Positions 8,004 to 17,356 are shown, counted from the first letter of the stretch. The stretch is 64,000 nucleotides of DNA from Streptomyces sp. NRRL S-350 (GCF_000719705.1 NZ_JOHO01000010.1:1-64000); one strand, 5' to 3'. Notes: a model not told the origin generated them from the letters alone. Program-made: numbers and translations.

Positions 8004-8969
8004 GTGCTGAGAAGAATGCTGCCGGTCCTCGGGGCCGCCCTGTTGCTCTGCGTGCCCGCGACCGCTGTCCAGGCCCGGTCGCCGGGCTGGCAGGTCGCCG
8101 TCGTGGACCAGGCCTCGCGCCGGGTGCTGGTGCTGCAGAGCGCCGAGGAGTTGACGGCCTACCGGGGCCCGGACACGCTGCCCGTCGTCTGGAGCTGGAG
8201 CGCGGACCGGGTGCCCGAGCTGGCCGATCTGGCGCCCGCCCGCAGCTGGACCGACCCGGCCGAGGTGAAGAGCCGTGTCCGGCAGGGCCGCCGGTACCTG
8301 CTCACGGCCGCCGGCGGCGGGCTGGCCGCCGTCGTGGAGACCGCCACCGGGCGGACGCGCTGGGCGGCGGACCTGGGGCCGGCCGTCAACCCGCACAGCA
8401 TCGAGCTGCTGCCGGACGGCAATGTCGCCGTGGCCGCGAGCGCCGGCGGCTGGGTCCGGCTGTACGCGGCCTCGCAGGGCCCGCGGGCCGCCGGGTACGC
8501 GGAGTTCGGGCTGCCGGGTGCGCACGGCGTGCACTGGGACGGGCGGACCGGGTTGCTCTGGGTGCTCGGCGACTCGGCGCTCACCGCGCTGCGGGTCGGT
8601 GGCACCCCGGCCGCGCCGACCGTGGCCGCCGTCCGGAGCGCACCGCTGCCCGACCGTGGCGGCCACGACCTGGCGCCGGTGCTGGCGGCCCCCGGTCGGT
8701 TCTGGGTGAGCACGCTGACCGGCCTCTGGCAGTACGACCCGTCGGCCGATCGCTTCGCAGTCGTCCGGCTGGCCGATCCGGCCGCCGAGCGGGACGTCAA
8801 GAGCGTCGGCGACGAGCCCGGCCGCACCGGCCGGCTGCTCACCGTGGCCCCCGATCACACCGGTCCGTGCGACTGGTGCACCTCGGTGATCACCCTGCAC
8901 CGGCCGGAGGGGACGCGGTCGCTGCGCGGGACGCACCTCTACAAGGCGAGGTGGTGGAGTGGCTATTAG
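8004..8969 (+). CDS. Secreted beta-propeller-like protein (DUF6528-like)
   Basis: 321 aa with a Sec signal (PVLGAALLLCVPATAVQA). The mature part has repeating beta-strand blades: WQVAVVDQASRRVLVL, YLLTAAGGGLAAVVE, SIELLPDGNVAVAAS, GAHGVHWDGRTGLLWVLG, HDLAPVLAAPGRFWVST and GTHLYKARWW. This is the layout of an uncharacterised actinobacterial propeller family (I believe DUF6528). GTG at 8004 is chosen because AAGG lies just upstream; an ATG at 8016 is possible. The upstream gap from 7852 is extremely GC-rich, with GGCCGGCCGGC runs. Extracellular binding or a glycan-linked role is only a guess. Confidence 0.7.
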   Translation: MLRRMLPVLGAALLLCVPATAVQARSPGWQVAVVDQASRRVLVLQSAEELTAYRGPDTLPVVWSWSADRVPELADLAPARSWTDPAEVKSRVRQGRRYLLTAAGGGLAAVVETATGRTRWAADLGPAVNPHSIELLPDGNVAVAASAGGWVRLYAASQGPRAAGYAEFGLPGAHGVHWDGRTGLLWVLGDSALTALRVGGTPAAPTVAAVRSAPLPDRGGHDLAPVLAAPGRFWVSTLTGLWQYDPSADRFAVVRLADPAAERDVKSVGDEPGRTGRLLTVAPDHTGPCDWCTSVITLHRPEGTRSLRGTHLYKARWWSGY

Positions 8970-9072
8970 CAGATCTGCGACGCCGCGTAGTCGATCTTGG
9001 GGCCCGAGTCGGCGATACCACCCGAACTGCGGACATCATCCGGCTGATGGGGCATATTGTGTACCCCGCCAA

Positions 9073-9089
9073 ACTACTCCAATAGTAGT
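9073..9089. promoter_or_regulatory. Inverted repeat in AT-richer upstream region
   Basis: ACTACT-CCAAT-AGTAGT, a 6-bp perfect inverted repeat with a 5-nt spacer, in the 264-nt gap before the small protein/thioesterase pair. The surrounding DNA is clearly less GC-rich than the genes. It could be an operator; there is no direct evidence for a regulator. Confidence 0.3.
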
Positions 9090-9233
9090 CAGTTTCCTGT
9101 CGCGGTCCGAAAACCATCCGTCGACCCCCGTCGACTGGGATAGCGTCGAAGGCGTCGGGGGGCCGACACCGATCCGGTGTATTCGAACACCAGCTACCTG
9201 GCCGTAATGGCCGAATGAGTCATGGAGAAAAAC

Positions 9234-9545
9234 ATGCGGAATTCCCCGTCGGAAGGCCGGCCGAACACACTCGACGGTCTTCAGCTCGCGGTCGACTCGC
9301 TGTCCGCATTCCCGGCCCGCAACGCGCCCGGCGGATCCGATGTGACCGAGCGGCTCGCGGCCGTCGCCGAACTGTGCCGCTCGGTCGACGCGGTGCTCGA
9401 CAGCCTGGTCGTCCAGGCGGCCGCCGAGGCTGCCGAAGAGGGGTGGACCGCGGCCCGGATGGCGGCCGAACACTCCGGCTACTACGCCAGGTTGCAGCGT
9501 GCCCTGCTCCCCGCCGGGGCCGGCGCCGGGCTGACGCAGCAGTGA
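9234..9545 (+). CDS. Small helical protein of unknown function
   Basis: 103 aa, soluble and mostly alpha-helical (LDGLQLAVDSLSAF, VTERLAAVAELCRSVDAVLD, VQAAAEAAEEGWTAARMAAE). It has one cysteine and no signal peptide. ATG at 9234 is preferred over 9222 because GGAG at 9224 gives ideal spacing. Its TGA overlaps the GTG of the thioesterase gene, so the two are translationally coupled and probably work together. I do not recognise the family. Confidence 0.6.
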   Translation: MRNSPSEGRPNTLDGLQLAVDSLSAFPARNAPGGSDVTERLAAVAELCRSVDAVLDSLVVQAAAEAAEEGWTAARMAAEHSGYYARLQRALLPAGAGAGLTQQ

Positions 9546-10096
9546 GCGCGGTGCACCTGGGCGCGCACGTGCTGTCCTGCCCCACCCGGTGGAGCGACGT
9601 CGACGAGAACGGGCACATCAACAACGCCCGGCTGGTCGGCTACATCCAGGAGGGGATTTACGACCTGTTCTGCCACCACGCGACCGCCGTGCGGGAATCC
9701 CTGTTCCCGCACGGATTCATTATCGCGCGGCACGAAATCGATTACCTGGAGCAGCTGCACCACCGGCCCGAGCCATTGTCGGTACGACTCACGGTGGAAC
9801 GGCTCGGACGGAGTTCCGCGCACGTCGAGGTGAATGTCTGCCGGGATCCGCTCACCTTTATGCGGGCGCGGACCGTGGTGGTCGCGCGGGACCGCGAATC
9901 CGGCCGCTCGCGCACGCTCACCCCGAACGAACGGCACTTCCTCTCGGCGTTCATGCCGGAGGCGGCGCGTACCGAGGCCGCCCTGGCCGCCGCCACGGCC
10001 ACGGCACCGGCGCCGACGCAGCGTCTGGCGGCCGCCTCCGGCGGCGTGCCCTCCGCGCGCCGGCCGCGCAGGCGGTGCCACGCCTCGGCGGGCTGA
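9542..10096 (+). CDS. Hot-dog acyl-CoA thioesterase (4HBT-like)
   Basis: 184 aa. Predicted cytoplasmic thioesterase hydrolysing an acyl-CoA or acyl-ACP. The 4-hydroxybenzoyl-CoA thioesterase pattern is clear: TRWSDVDENGHINNARLVGY (catalytic Asp and helix start), IARHEIDYLEQLHHRPEPL, LGRSSAHVEVNV and FMRARTVVVARDRESGRSR. The last 45 residues are Ala/Arg-rich and probably disordered. GTG at 9542 overlaps the upstream stop (GTGA). It converges on manA across a 350-nt gap. Confidence 0.85.
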   Translation: MSAVHLGAHVLSCPTRWSDVDENGHINNARLVGYIQEGIYDLFCHHATAVRESLFPHGFIIARHEIDYLEQLHHRPEPLSVRLTVERLGRSSAHVEVNVCRDPLTFMRARTVVVARDRESGRSRTLTPNERHFLSAFMPEAARTEAALAAATATAPAPTQRLAAASGGVPSARRPRRRCHASAG

Positions 10097-10447
10097 GCAC
10101 GGCCCCCGACGGCGACCCGACTCCCGGGGGTGACACCCGGGGTCCGCTCCCGGGGCCGACGCCCCGGGCCGGCGGTGCGATCGACAACGGCGTCGATCCG
10201 CCGGTCCGGCGTCTCGCCGAACCGGCCACCCACCACCCGGCCCCTTCCCTCCCGGCCCCGGCCCCGGCCCCGGGCGCAGAGCGTTGCCCGTCCCGCCGCC
10301 CCTGGCGGTCGCGCCGGTGCCGCTCGTCCAGCCTGTCCCGCTGATGCCGCCGGTCCCGCCGGTCCCGCCTGTCCTGCCGCTCCTGCCGGTCCCGCTGCGC
10401 CTGTCGACCGCGAGCCGCCATCGGGCCACCGGAGGGCCGCCGGAAGG
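10097..10447. other. Non-coding gap between convergent genes, GC-rich simple repeats
   Basis: No convincing gene. It contains a GC-rich hairpin-prone stretch (10120-10175) and a run of imperfect CCGGTCCCG-type 9-nt repeats at about 10325-10400. The repeats give Gly/Thr- or Arg/Asp-rich translations in several frames, which I take as artefacts of the repeat. It probably holds the terminators for both flanking genes. Confidence 0.5.
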
Positions 10448-11761
10448 CTATGACTCGCTGTACGGCCATTCGGGGCCGGTCCGGGCGGTCCGCTGCCCGG
10501 TGGTGGCCCGGAACAGCTCCGCGCCGGGGCCGGTCAGCTCGACCGGCCCGGCGCCCGGGCGCAGGTAGGCGGACGCGCCCGCCGTGAGGGTGAGTCCGGC
10601 GCCGTCGGGGGAGCGGAGTCGGGCGTGCCCCGCCACGCAGAGCAGGATCTGCGGGGTGGGGAGGTCGACCCGGGTGGCGGTGTCGGCGGGGTGCAGTCGC
10701 GAGAGCCGGAACTCCTCGGCCGGGGAGGGGAATTCTTCCTCGAAGCCGTTGGTGAGCGGCTGCGGTGCGAGCACGTCGGGTTCTCCGGTGCCGAAGGAGG
10801 TGACCGCGAGGAGGCCGTCCGCGTCGACGTGCTTGGGGGTGAGCCCGCAGCGCAGGACGTTGTCCGAGTTCGCCATCAACTCCACGCCCACGCCCCGGAG
10901 GTAGGCGTGGGGCACGCCGGCGGCCAGGTACAGCGCCTGCCCGGCGGACAGTCGGACGTGGTTGAGCAGCAGCGCCGCGAGCAGGCCGGGGTCGCCCGGG
11001 TACTGCTCGGCGATGCGGGCGTAACCGGCGCAGGCGTCGGCATACGGTTCCCCGGTGTCCCCGGTGTCCCCGGTGGCCGCGAGCCGCTGCAATGCGTGGG
11101 CGACGGAGGCGAGTTCGCCGGCGGACGGTCGGGTGGGCGCCAGTGCGCTGCGCAGCAGCTCCGGCAGCACCTCGGACGAGGGCCGTGATCGCAGTGCAGC
11201 GGCCCAGGGCGCCAGGGCCGGCACGTCGAGCGCGTCCAGCAGCGCGGCCGTCCCGGCCGCCGGGCGGAAGCCGCACAGTGCCTCGAAATCTCCCAGGGCG
11301 CAGAGGAGTTCGGGTTTGTGCCCGCGGTCCTTGAAGACCCGGTCGGGTGCGTCCGGCGGCACGCCCCGGGCCTCCTCCGCCGCGTACCCCGCCTCGGCCT
11401 GCGCGCGGGTCGGGTGGACCTGGAGGGAGAGCGCCCGGTCGGCGGCCAGCACCTTGAACAGGAACGGCAGGGCCGGGCCGAACCGCCGTACGGTGTCCGG
11501 CCCGAGCAGGCCCTCCGGGTCGGCGGCGATCAGCTCGTCCAGTGGGCGCGGGCCGTGCGGGCCGGGGAGCGACGAGGGGGCCGACGGGTGCGCGCCCATC
11601 CACAGTTCGGCCTGGGGGGTGCCGTCTGGCGCGGTGCCGGTGAGCCGGGGGATGGCGGTGGTCGAGCCCCAGGCGTACCGGCGGACCGGGTTGTGCAGGG
11701 GTGCGAAGGGCGGCAGCGCGGTGGGCGGCCGGGCGGACGGGGGCCGGGCGGAGGGTGGCAC
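10448..11761 (-). CDS. manA: Mannose-6-phosphate isomerase, type I
   Basis: 437 aa. Interconverts mannose-6-phosphate and fructose-6-phosphate in the cytoplasm. The zinc ligands of type I PMI are visible: LSLQVHPTRAQAEAGY (Gln, His), KPELLCAL (Glu) and LAAGVPHAYLRG (His), plus NSDNVLRCGLTPKHVD with the catalytic arginine. GTG at 11761 has GGAG 7 nt upstream; the open frame further upstream lies within the ROK gene. It follows the ROK kinase gene with a 17-nt gap and is the last gene of the leftward mannose operon. It is slightly longer than usual because of a Pro/Ala-rich N-terminus. Confidence 0.93.
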   Translation of the reverse strand: MPPSARPPSARPPTALPPFAPLHNPVRRYAWGSTTAIPRLTGTAPDGTPQAELWMGAHPSAPSSLPGPHGPRPLDELIAADPEGLLGPDTVRRFGPALPFLFKVLAADRALSLQVHPTRAQAEAGYAAEEARGVPPDAPDRVFKDRGHKPELLCALGDFEALCGFRPAAGTAALLDALDVPALAPWAAALRSRPSSEVLPELLRSALAPTRPSAGELASVAHALQRLAATGDTGDTGEPYADACAGYARIAEQYPGDPGLLAALLLNHVRLSAGQALYLAAGVPHAYLRGVGVELMANSDNVLRCGLTPKHVDADGLLAVTSFGTGEPDVLAPQPLTNGFEEEFPSPAEEFRLSRLHPADTATRVDLPTPQILLCVAGHARLRSPDGAGLTLTAGASAYLRPGAGPVELTGPGAELFRATTGQRTARTGPEWPYSES

Positions 11762-11778
11762 GGGGTGGCTCCGGGGGT

Positions 11779-12711
11779 TCAGCGGCAGAGAGCGGCGGCG
11801 CCGATCAGTCCGGCGTCGGTGCCGAGTTCGGCGCGGCGCACGTCGAGGCCGCGGAGGTAGGAGAGGGCGGCGTAGCGGTCCAGGTGACGGGCGAGCGGGG
11901 TGAACAGCACGTCCCCGGCGGTGGCCACGCCGCCCCCGACGACGACCCGGTCGAGGTCCACCAGGGCGGCCGTCGCGGCGATCCCGGCGGCCAGGGCCTG
12001 GGCGGCGCGGTCGAAGGAGGCGAGCGCGAGCGGGTCGCCCGCCGTGGCGGAGGCGGCGACGGCGCGGGCCGAACGGTCGTCGCCGTCCGGTCGCCAGCCC
12101 TCGGCGAGGGCGCGGCGGGCGATCGCGGTGCCGCTCGCGACGCCCTCCAGGCAGCCGCGCGAGCCGCACGGGCAGTCCTCGCCGTCCAGGTCGACGGTGA
12201 TGTGGCCGAGGTGGCCGGCGTTGCCGCTGGGGCCGGGGCGCACCGCGCCGTCGAGCACCAGTCCGGCGCCGACGCCGGTCGACACCACCAGGCAGAGTGC
12301 GTTGGCGGCGCCGCGGGCCGCGCCCTGCCAGTGCTCGGCGGCGGCCATCGCGACGCCGTCCCCGGCGAGGTGGACGGGCAGCGTGCGTGCCGCCACCGCC
12401 GGGTGCGCGGTGACCTCGGCCACCAGCGGGAAGCCGCGCCAGCCGGGGATGTTGACCGGGCTGACGGTGCCGTCGGTGAGGTCGACGGGGCCGGCGCTGC
12501 CGATTCCGACGGCCGTCACGGCGGCCCAGTCGGGGGTGCCGGCGAGCCGGTCCAGCACCCGGTGCACGACGGCGAGGACGGCCGCGCCCGACTCCGTCGC
12601 CGGGGTGGGCAGGAGGAGCCGGTGCCGCAGCCGCCCGTCGCCGTCGACCAGGGCCCCGGCGATCTTGGTGCCGCCGATGTCGACGGCGGCGAACAGCGAG
12701 GTGAACGGCAC
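11779..12711 (-). CDS. ROK-family sugar kinase
   Basis: 310 aa. ATP-dependent hexose kinase, probably phosphorylating glucose, mannose or GlcNAc from the imported glycan. ROK features: FAAVDIGGTKIAGALVD (phosphate loop), VVSTGVGAGLVLDG, GNAGHLGHITVDLDG (catalytic His region), CPCGSRGCLEGVASG (CxCGxxGCxE zinc motif) and VVGGGVATAGDVL. There is no N-terminal DNA-binding domain, so it is a kinase and not a ROK repressor. GTG at 12711 with GGAG 7 nt upstream. It lies between GH38 (upstream, across a hairpin) and manA, which suggests mannose as a substrate. Confidence 0.88.
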   Translation of the reverse strand: MPFTSLFAAVDIGGTKIAGALVDGDGRLRHRLLLPTPATESGAAVLAVVHRVLDRLAGTPDWAAVTAVGIGSAGPVDLTDGTVSPVNIPGWRGFPLVAEVTAHPAVAARTLPVHLAGDGVAMAAAEHWQGAARGAANALCLVVSTGVGAGLVLDGAVRPGPSGNAGHLGHITVDLDGEDCPCGSRGCLEGVASGTAIARRALAEGWRPDGDDRSARAVAASATAGDPLALASFDRAAQALAAGIAATAALVDLDRVVVGGGVATAGDVLFTPLARHLDRYAALSYLRGLDVRRAELGTDAGLIGAAALCR

Positions 12712-12736
12712 GGTGGGCTCCAGGAGGGTCGGAGGG

Positions 12737-12770
12737 GCGGCGCCCCGGCCGGTGACAGCCGGGGCGCCGC
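12737..12770. terminator. Intra-operon hairpin (terminator or attenuator)
   Basis: Perfect 13-bp stem (GCGGCGCCCCGGC and its complement) with an 8-nt loop, between the end of the GH38 gene (12839) and the ROK start (12711). It may reduce or end read-through, or protect the upstream mRNA, and so set different levels for the kinase and isomerase. Confidence 0.6.
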
Positions 12771-12838
12771 ACAGCGTAGAGCAGGGCGCGTCGGCGGGAG
12801 CGGCCGCGCCGCAGGGGTGGCGTCAGCCGCGGGGCGCC

Positions 12839-15800
12839 TCAGCGGGCGGCCCTGAGCCGCAGGGTGACCAGCTCGAACGGCCGCAGCGCGAGGCGCACCG
12901 CGCCGTCCTCCACCGCCACTTCGCCGCGGGTGCCGTCCCAGGGCCGCTCCAGCAGGTCGCAGGGGACGGCGTCGGCCAGCGGGAAGGAGGTGGTGAGGCG
13001 GCCCCGGGCGCGGCCGCCGCCCGCCTCGTAGACGCGGACGACCAGGTCCCCGCTGCGGTCGTCGGCGAGCTTGACCGCGCTCACCACCAGCGCGTCGTTG
13101 TCCAGCTCCACCAGCGGCGCGACCTGCTCGGCGCTGCCGGTGACCCGCCGCTCGGGCAGCCCGATCCGGTACCCCTCGCGGACGGCGTCGCCGATCGACG
13201 CGCCCGGGACGAGGGCGTGCCGGAAGCGGTGCAGGCCCTGGTCGGTCTTCGGGTCGGGGAACCGCGGGGCGCGCAGCAGCGAGAAGCGGACCGTGGTGGT
13301 GGTACCGCCGTCGTCGCGGACGGCGCGGGTGACGTCGTGGCCGTAGGTCGAGGCGGTGACCAGGGCGACGCCCCAACCGGGCTCGTCGAGGTGGACGAAG
13401 CGGTGGTTGCAGGCCTCGAACTTGGCGGCGTCCCAGCTGGTGTTGGTGTGGGTGGGCCGGTAGAGGTGGCCGAACTGGGTCTCGGAGGCGTAGCGCTCGG
13501 TGTGGACGTCCAGCGGGAACGCGGCCTTGAGGAACTTCTCGGTCTCGTGCCAGTCGACCTCGGTGTCGATGTCGACGCGCTGCTCGCCGGCCCGCAGGGT
13601 GAGGGTCTGCACCACGGTGGAGGAGCCGAAGGAGCGGGCGACCCGTACCGAGGCCCGGTCGGCGGCGCACTCCGCGGTGAGCGAGTCCACGTCGGTCAGG
13701 TCGGTGACGGTGTTGCGGTAGAACTGGTCGACGTCCCAGGCGTCCCACATGTTGGGGAAGTCGGGGTGCAGCTGCAGCAGGTTGGCGCGGCTGCCCGGGG
13801 CGACGGCCTCCCGGCCGCTCGCGAGTTCGACCACCGAGCCGATCAGGCCCCGGGCGTCGACGACGACCTCCAACAGGCCGTTGCGCAGCGTGAATCCGCC
13901 GTCGGGCCGCTCGACCGCCTCGCACCCCGAGCCGTGGACGACGGCCGGGCCGGCCCCGCCCGCCGGCACCGCCGAACGCGCGTGCGGCGCCGCGTTGAAC
14001 ACCAGTTCGCGCCCGCCCGAGGCCTCCCCGGCGAGGGCCTGCTGCGCGCCCCCGATCAGTTCGCCCAGCTCCTCGGCCAGCGCCGCGTACGTGGCCTCGG
14101 CCTCGCGGTGCACCCAGGCGATGGACGAGCCGGGCAGGATGTCGTGGAACTGGTGCAGCAGGACGGTCTTCCAGATCCGGTCCAGCTGCTCGTACGGGTA
14201 CGGCGCTCCGGTGCGCAACGCCGCTGTGGTGCACCAGAGTTCGGCCTCGCGCAGCAGGTTCTCGCTGCGCCGGTTGCCCTGCTTGGTCTTCGCCTGGCTG
14301 GTCAGCGTGGCCCGGTGCAGCTCCAGGTAGAGCTCGCCGACCCAGACCGGCGGGTTCCGGTACTCGGCCTCGGCCTTGGCGAAGAACTCGGCGGGCTTCT
14401 CCCAGCGGACGGTCGCCGAGCCCTCCAGGTCCCTCATCCGGGCCGCCTTGGCGACCATCTCACGGGTGGTGCCGCCGCCGCCGTCACCCCAGCCGGTCGG
14501 CGCCAACGAGTGCCGGGCGGCGCCCTTGTCCTTGAAGTTCCTTGCCGCGTGGGCGATCTCGCTGCCCTTCATGGAGCAGTTGTAGGTGTCCACGGGCGGG
14601 AAGTGGGTGAAGATCCGCGTCCCGTCGATGCCCTCCCACAGGAAGGTGTGGTGCGGGAACTTGTTGATCTGGCTCCACGAGATCTTCTGCGTCAGCAGCC
14701 ACTTGGAGCCCGCGTTGCGGATGATCTGCGGCAGGCCGCCGGTGAAGCCGAAGGTGTCCGGCAGCCAGGCCTCCTGGTTCTCCACCCCGAACTCGTCCAG
14801 GAAGAACCGCTTGCCGTGCACGAACTGCCGGGCCATCGCCTCCGAACCCGGCATGTTGGTGTCGGACTCGACCCACATGCCGCCGGCCGGCACGAACCGG
14901 CCCTCCGCGACGGCCTTCCGGACCCTGGCGTACACCTCGGGGCGGTGCTCCTTGATCCAGGCGAACTGCTGCGCCTGGGACATGGTGTAGAGGAAGTCCG
15001 GTTCGTCCTCCAGCAGCGCGGTCATGTTGGCGGTGGTACGGGCCACCTTGCGGACGGTCTCGCGCAGCGGCCACAGCCAGGCCGAGTCGATGTGCGCGTG
15101 ACCGATCGCGCTGATCCGGTGCGCGGACGGCACGGCGGGCGCGGCCAGCACCCCCGCCAGCTCCGAACGGGCGGCCGCCGCCGTGGCATTGACGTCCTGA
15201 AGGTCGACGGCGTCCAGCGCCCGCTCGACGGCGCGCAGGACCTCCCACCGGCGGGCGTTCTCCACCGGCAGCTCGGCCATCAGCTCGCCGAGTACCTCCA
15301 GGTCCACCACCAACTGCCAGACGGTCTCGTCGAAGACGGCGAGGTCCATCCGGGCCAGCTTGTACTGCGGCTGCTCCCCGGCCGTCTCCTTGTCGCCCAA
15401 CTCGGTGGGCAGGAACGGGTGGTAGTCCAGGATGACCGGGTTGGAGGCGGCCTCGACGTGCAGCAGCACCTGCTCGCCGCCGACCGCCGGGGAGGCGATC
15501 CGCACCCACTGGTTCTGCGGGTTGAGGCCCTTCACCGGCGTGCCGTCCGGGCGGTAGACCAGGCCCTCGCACTGGAAGCCGGGCATGTTGGCGTCGAAGC
15601 CGAGGTCGATCAGCGCCTCGACGGTGCGCCCGGCCCACGCCTGCGGCACCGTACCGGTCACGGTGATCCAACTGGTGCCCCAGGGGGCGCCCCAGGCGTC
15701 CCCGACCGCGATGGGGGTGCGTGGCGCGGCCAGTCCCTCGGCGACGGGGACGGGCTCGCCGGGGGCCGTCCAGATGCCGACCTCCAGCGGGACGGACTCG

Positions 15801-15877
15801 GGGTACACGGCCGGGCGGATGCGCTCGTCCAGGACGCGCTTGAGGCGGGACTCGACCAGGGTGCGGTCATCGTGCAT
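12839..15877 (-). CDS. Alpha-mannosidase, GH38
   Basis: 1012 aa; cytoplasmic, no signal peptide. Retaining alpha-mannosidase, expected to remove alpha-linked mannose from imported oligosaccharide. GH38 signatures: IGHAHIDSAWLWPLRE (zinc His/Asp, about residue 256), GMWVESDTNMPGSEAM, WLPDTFGFTGGLPQI (nucleophile Asp) and LHQFHDILPGSSIAWVH (C-terminal zinc His pair). An N-terminal beta domain (1-230) precedes the catalytic part, and beta-sandwich domains form the last 400 residues, as in bacterial enzymes of about 1000 aa. ATG at 15877. It follows the GH5 gene by 169 nt of GTGGCTG-like imperfect repeats and is part of the leftward transporter operon. Confidence 0.92.
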   Translation of the reverse strand: MHDDRTLVESRLKRVLDERIRPAVYPESVPLEVGIWTAPGEPVPVAEGLAAPRTPIAVGDAWGAPWGTSWITVTGTVPQAWAGRTVEALIDLGFDANMPGFQCEGLVYRPDGTPVKGLNPQNQWVRIASPAVGGEQVLLHVEAASNPVILDYHPFLPTELGDKETAGEQPQYKLARMDLAVFDETVWQLVVDLEVLGELMAELPVENARRWEVLRAVERALDAVDLQDVNATAAAARSELAGVLAAPAVPSAHRISAIGHAHIDSAWLWPLRETVRKVARTTANMTALLEDEPDFLYTMSQAQQFAWIKEHRPEVYARVRKAVAEGRFVPAGGMWVESDTNMPGSEAMARQFVHGKRFFLDEFGVENQEAWLPDTFGFTGGLPQIIRNAGSKWLLTQKISWSQINKFPHHTFLWEGIDGTRIFTHFPPVDTYNCSMKGSEIAHAARNFKDKGAARHSLAPTGWGDGGGGTTREMVAKAARMRDLEGSATVRWEKPAEFFAKAEAEYRNPPVWVGELYLELHRATLTSQAKTKQGNRRSENLLREAELWCTTAALRTGAPYPYEQLDRIWKTVLLHQFHDILPGSSIAWVHREAEATYAALAEELGELIGGAQQALAGEASGGRELVFNAAPHARSAVPAGGAGPAVVHGSGCEAVERPDGGFTLRNGLLEVVVDARGLIGSVVELASGREAVAPGSRANLLQLHPDFPNMWDAWDVDQFYRNTVTDLTDVDSLTAECAADRASVRVARSFGSSTVVQTLTLRAGEQRVDIDTEVDWHETEKFLKAAFPLDVHTERYASETQFGHLYRPTHTNTSWDAAKFEACNHRFVHLDEPGWGVALVTASTYGHDVTRAVRDDGGTTTTVRFSLLRAPRFPDPKTDQGLHRFRHALVPGASIGDAVREGYRIGLPERRVTGSAEQVAPLVELDNDALVVSAVKLADDRSGDLVVRVYEAGGGRARGRLTTSFPLADAVPCDLLERPWDGTRGEVAVEDGAVRLALRPFELVTLRLRAAR

Positions 15878-16046
15878 GTCAGCGGGCTCCGTTGCGTGGC
15901 TGAGGGGTGCGTGGCTGCGGTCTGGGTGTCTGGGGAGGGGCGGCGGGGCTGAGGGGCGGCGGCGCTGAGGGGTGCGTGGCTGGGGGCGTGGCGGCGGTCT
16001 GGGTGCTGAGGGTGCAGGCCTGAGGAGAGCGCGGGGCGGAGACGGA

Positions 16047-17312
16047 CTAGAGGGAAGATACGTCGTCGGGTCGGACCACCTCGGTGATGCCGCGTGCGGC
16101 CAGGTGCGCCCGGTCCTCGGCGCGCTCGGCGAGGACGGTGGTCGGGCGGGCGCCCGCCTCGGCGAGGCGCATGAACGCCTCGTACACCGAGCCGCCGGGG
16201 CCGCAGACCGACCGCTCGGGGGCCGTCACCTCGTCACCGGTGGCGACCACCACGGCGGTGCTGCGCGGCGGGGGCGGCTGCCAGGAGCGGCGGGCCTCGG
16301 CGGCGGCCTCGGCGAGTCGGGCGCCGGCCGGTTTGACCTTGCGGTCGGTGGTCAACAGGCCGAGGCTGTACTCCAGTTCGGGGAAGTCGGCGAGCGAGCG
16401 GTCGACGTCGTGGGAGCACCACCAGGTGACGCCCCACAGGTCCGGGCAGTCCAGCGCGGCCTCGACGGTGGCGCCGGTGAAGCGCGCGGCGTCCTCGGGG
16501 GCGATGTGCGGGGCGGGCGCGCCGACCTCCTGCAGCCAGACCGGCCGGGCCGGGTCGTCCGCCCAGGCCTTGGACAGCTCGACCAGGTACGCGGCGTGCT
16601 GCGCGGTGGCGGTGGAGTGGGCGCCGTAGCGCTGGGCGGTGCCGTTGAACACCCAGGAGTGCACGGCGGTGGCGGCGCCGATCCGCGCCGAGTGCCAGGG
16701 GGTGAACGGGTGCTCGTCGAGGTACCAGGCGGCGTCGTACGAGGCGTGCAGGTGGAGTCGGCCCGGGGCGCCGGTCTCGCAGGCATCGAGCATCCGGTGC
16801 AGCCAGGCCTGGACCTCGGCGGGGGTGGCCCGGTCGGGGTCGGGGTGCGGGTCGCCGGAGAACTGGTTGATCTCGTTGCCGAGCGTCATCCCGAGGAAGT
16901 TGGGCCGCTCGCGCAGCGCCTCGGCGAGGGTGCGCAGGTAGGAGGCCTGGCCGTCGAGGATCTCGGGGTCGGTGAAGAGGTTGCGCCGGTGCCAGGTCCG
17001 GGTCCAGGACGGCAGGAAGTCGAAGCTCGACAGGTGGCCCTGCAGGCCGTCCACCGCGACGTCCAGCCCGCGTTCTCCGGCCGCGTCCACCAGGGCCGCC
17101 AGCTGCTCGACGGCCCGCGGGCGGATCATGGTGCGGTTGGGCTGGAAGAGCGGCCAGAGCGGGAAGACCCGGACGTGGTCCAGCCCGAGGCCGGCGATGG
17201 AGTCGAAGTCGGCGCGCACGGCGTCGAGGTCGAAGTCGAGCCAGTGGTGGAACCAGCCGACGCTGGGGGTGTAGTTGACGCCGAAGCGCGGGGCCTGCGG
17301 GGTGCCGGTCAT
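16047..17312 (-). CDS. GH5-like (beta/alpha)8 glycosidase, probable beta-mannosidase
   Basis: 421 aa, no signal peptide, so cytoplasmic. GH5/clan A signatures: FGVNYTPSVGWFHHWLDF, DHVRVFPLWPLFQPN, FLGMTLGNEINQFSGDPHP (Asn-Glu acid/base) and ARPVWLQEVGAPAPH (nucleophile Glu). The overall look recalls GH5 subfamily 18, whose studied bifidobacterial members cleave Man-beta-1,4-GlcNAc, the disaccharide left after alpha-mannosidase trimming of an endoglycosidase product. That would fit this locus exactly; the subfamily call is from memory. The C-terminal 70 residues form an extra alpha/beta segment. ATG at 17312, 44 nt after the permease gene. Confidence 0.8.
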   Translation of the reverse strand: MTGTPQAPRFGVNYTPSVGWFHHWLDFDLDAVRADFDSIAGLGLDHVRVFPLWPLFQPNRTMIRPRAVEQLAALVDAAGERGLDVAVDGLQGHLSSFDFLPSWTRTWHRRNLFTDPEILDGQASYLRTLAEALRERPNFLGMTLGNEINQFSGDPHPDPDRATPAEVQAWLHRMLDACETGAPGRLHLHASYDAAWYLDEHPFTPWHSARIGAATAVHSWVFNGTAQRYGAHSTATAQHAAYLVELSKAWADDPARPVWLQEVGAPAPHIAPEDAARFTGATVEAALDCPDLWGVTWWCSHDVDRSLADFPELEYSLGLLTTDRKVKPAGARLAEAAAEARRSWQPPPPRSTAVVVATGDEVTAPERSVCGPGGSVYEAFMRLAEAGARPTTVLAERAEDRAHLAARGITEVVRPDDVSSL

Positions 17313-17356
17313 GGGCGGTTGCTTCCTCAACGGTGTCGGGGTGTGCGGACGGCGGG

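Noticed and set aside
10290..10410. Collagen-like or Arg/Asp-rich repeat protein
   Set aside because: The repeat gives biased translations in several frames on both strands, with no start and ribosome site; it is a simple DNA repeat.
11900..15952. Long rightward open frame (1350 codons) over ROK and GH38
   Set aside because: Shadow of the two leftward genes, which carry clear kinase and mannosidase motifs; low-complexity translation.
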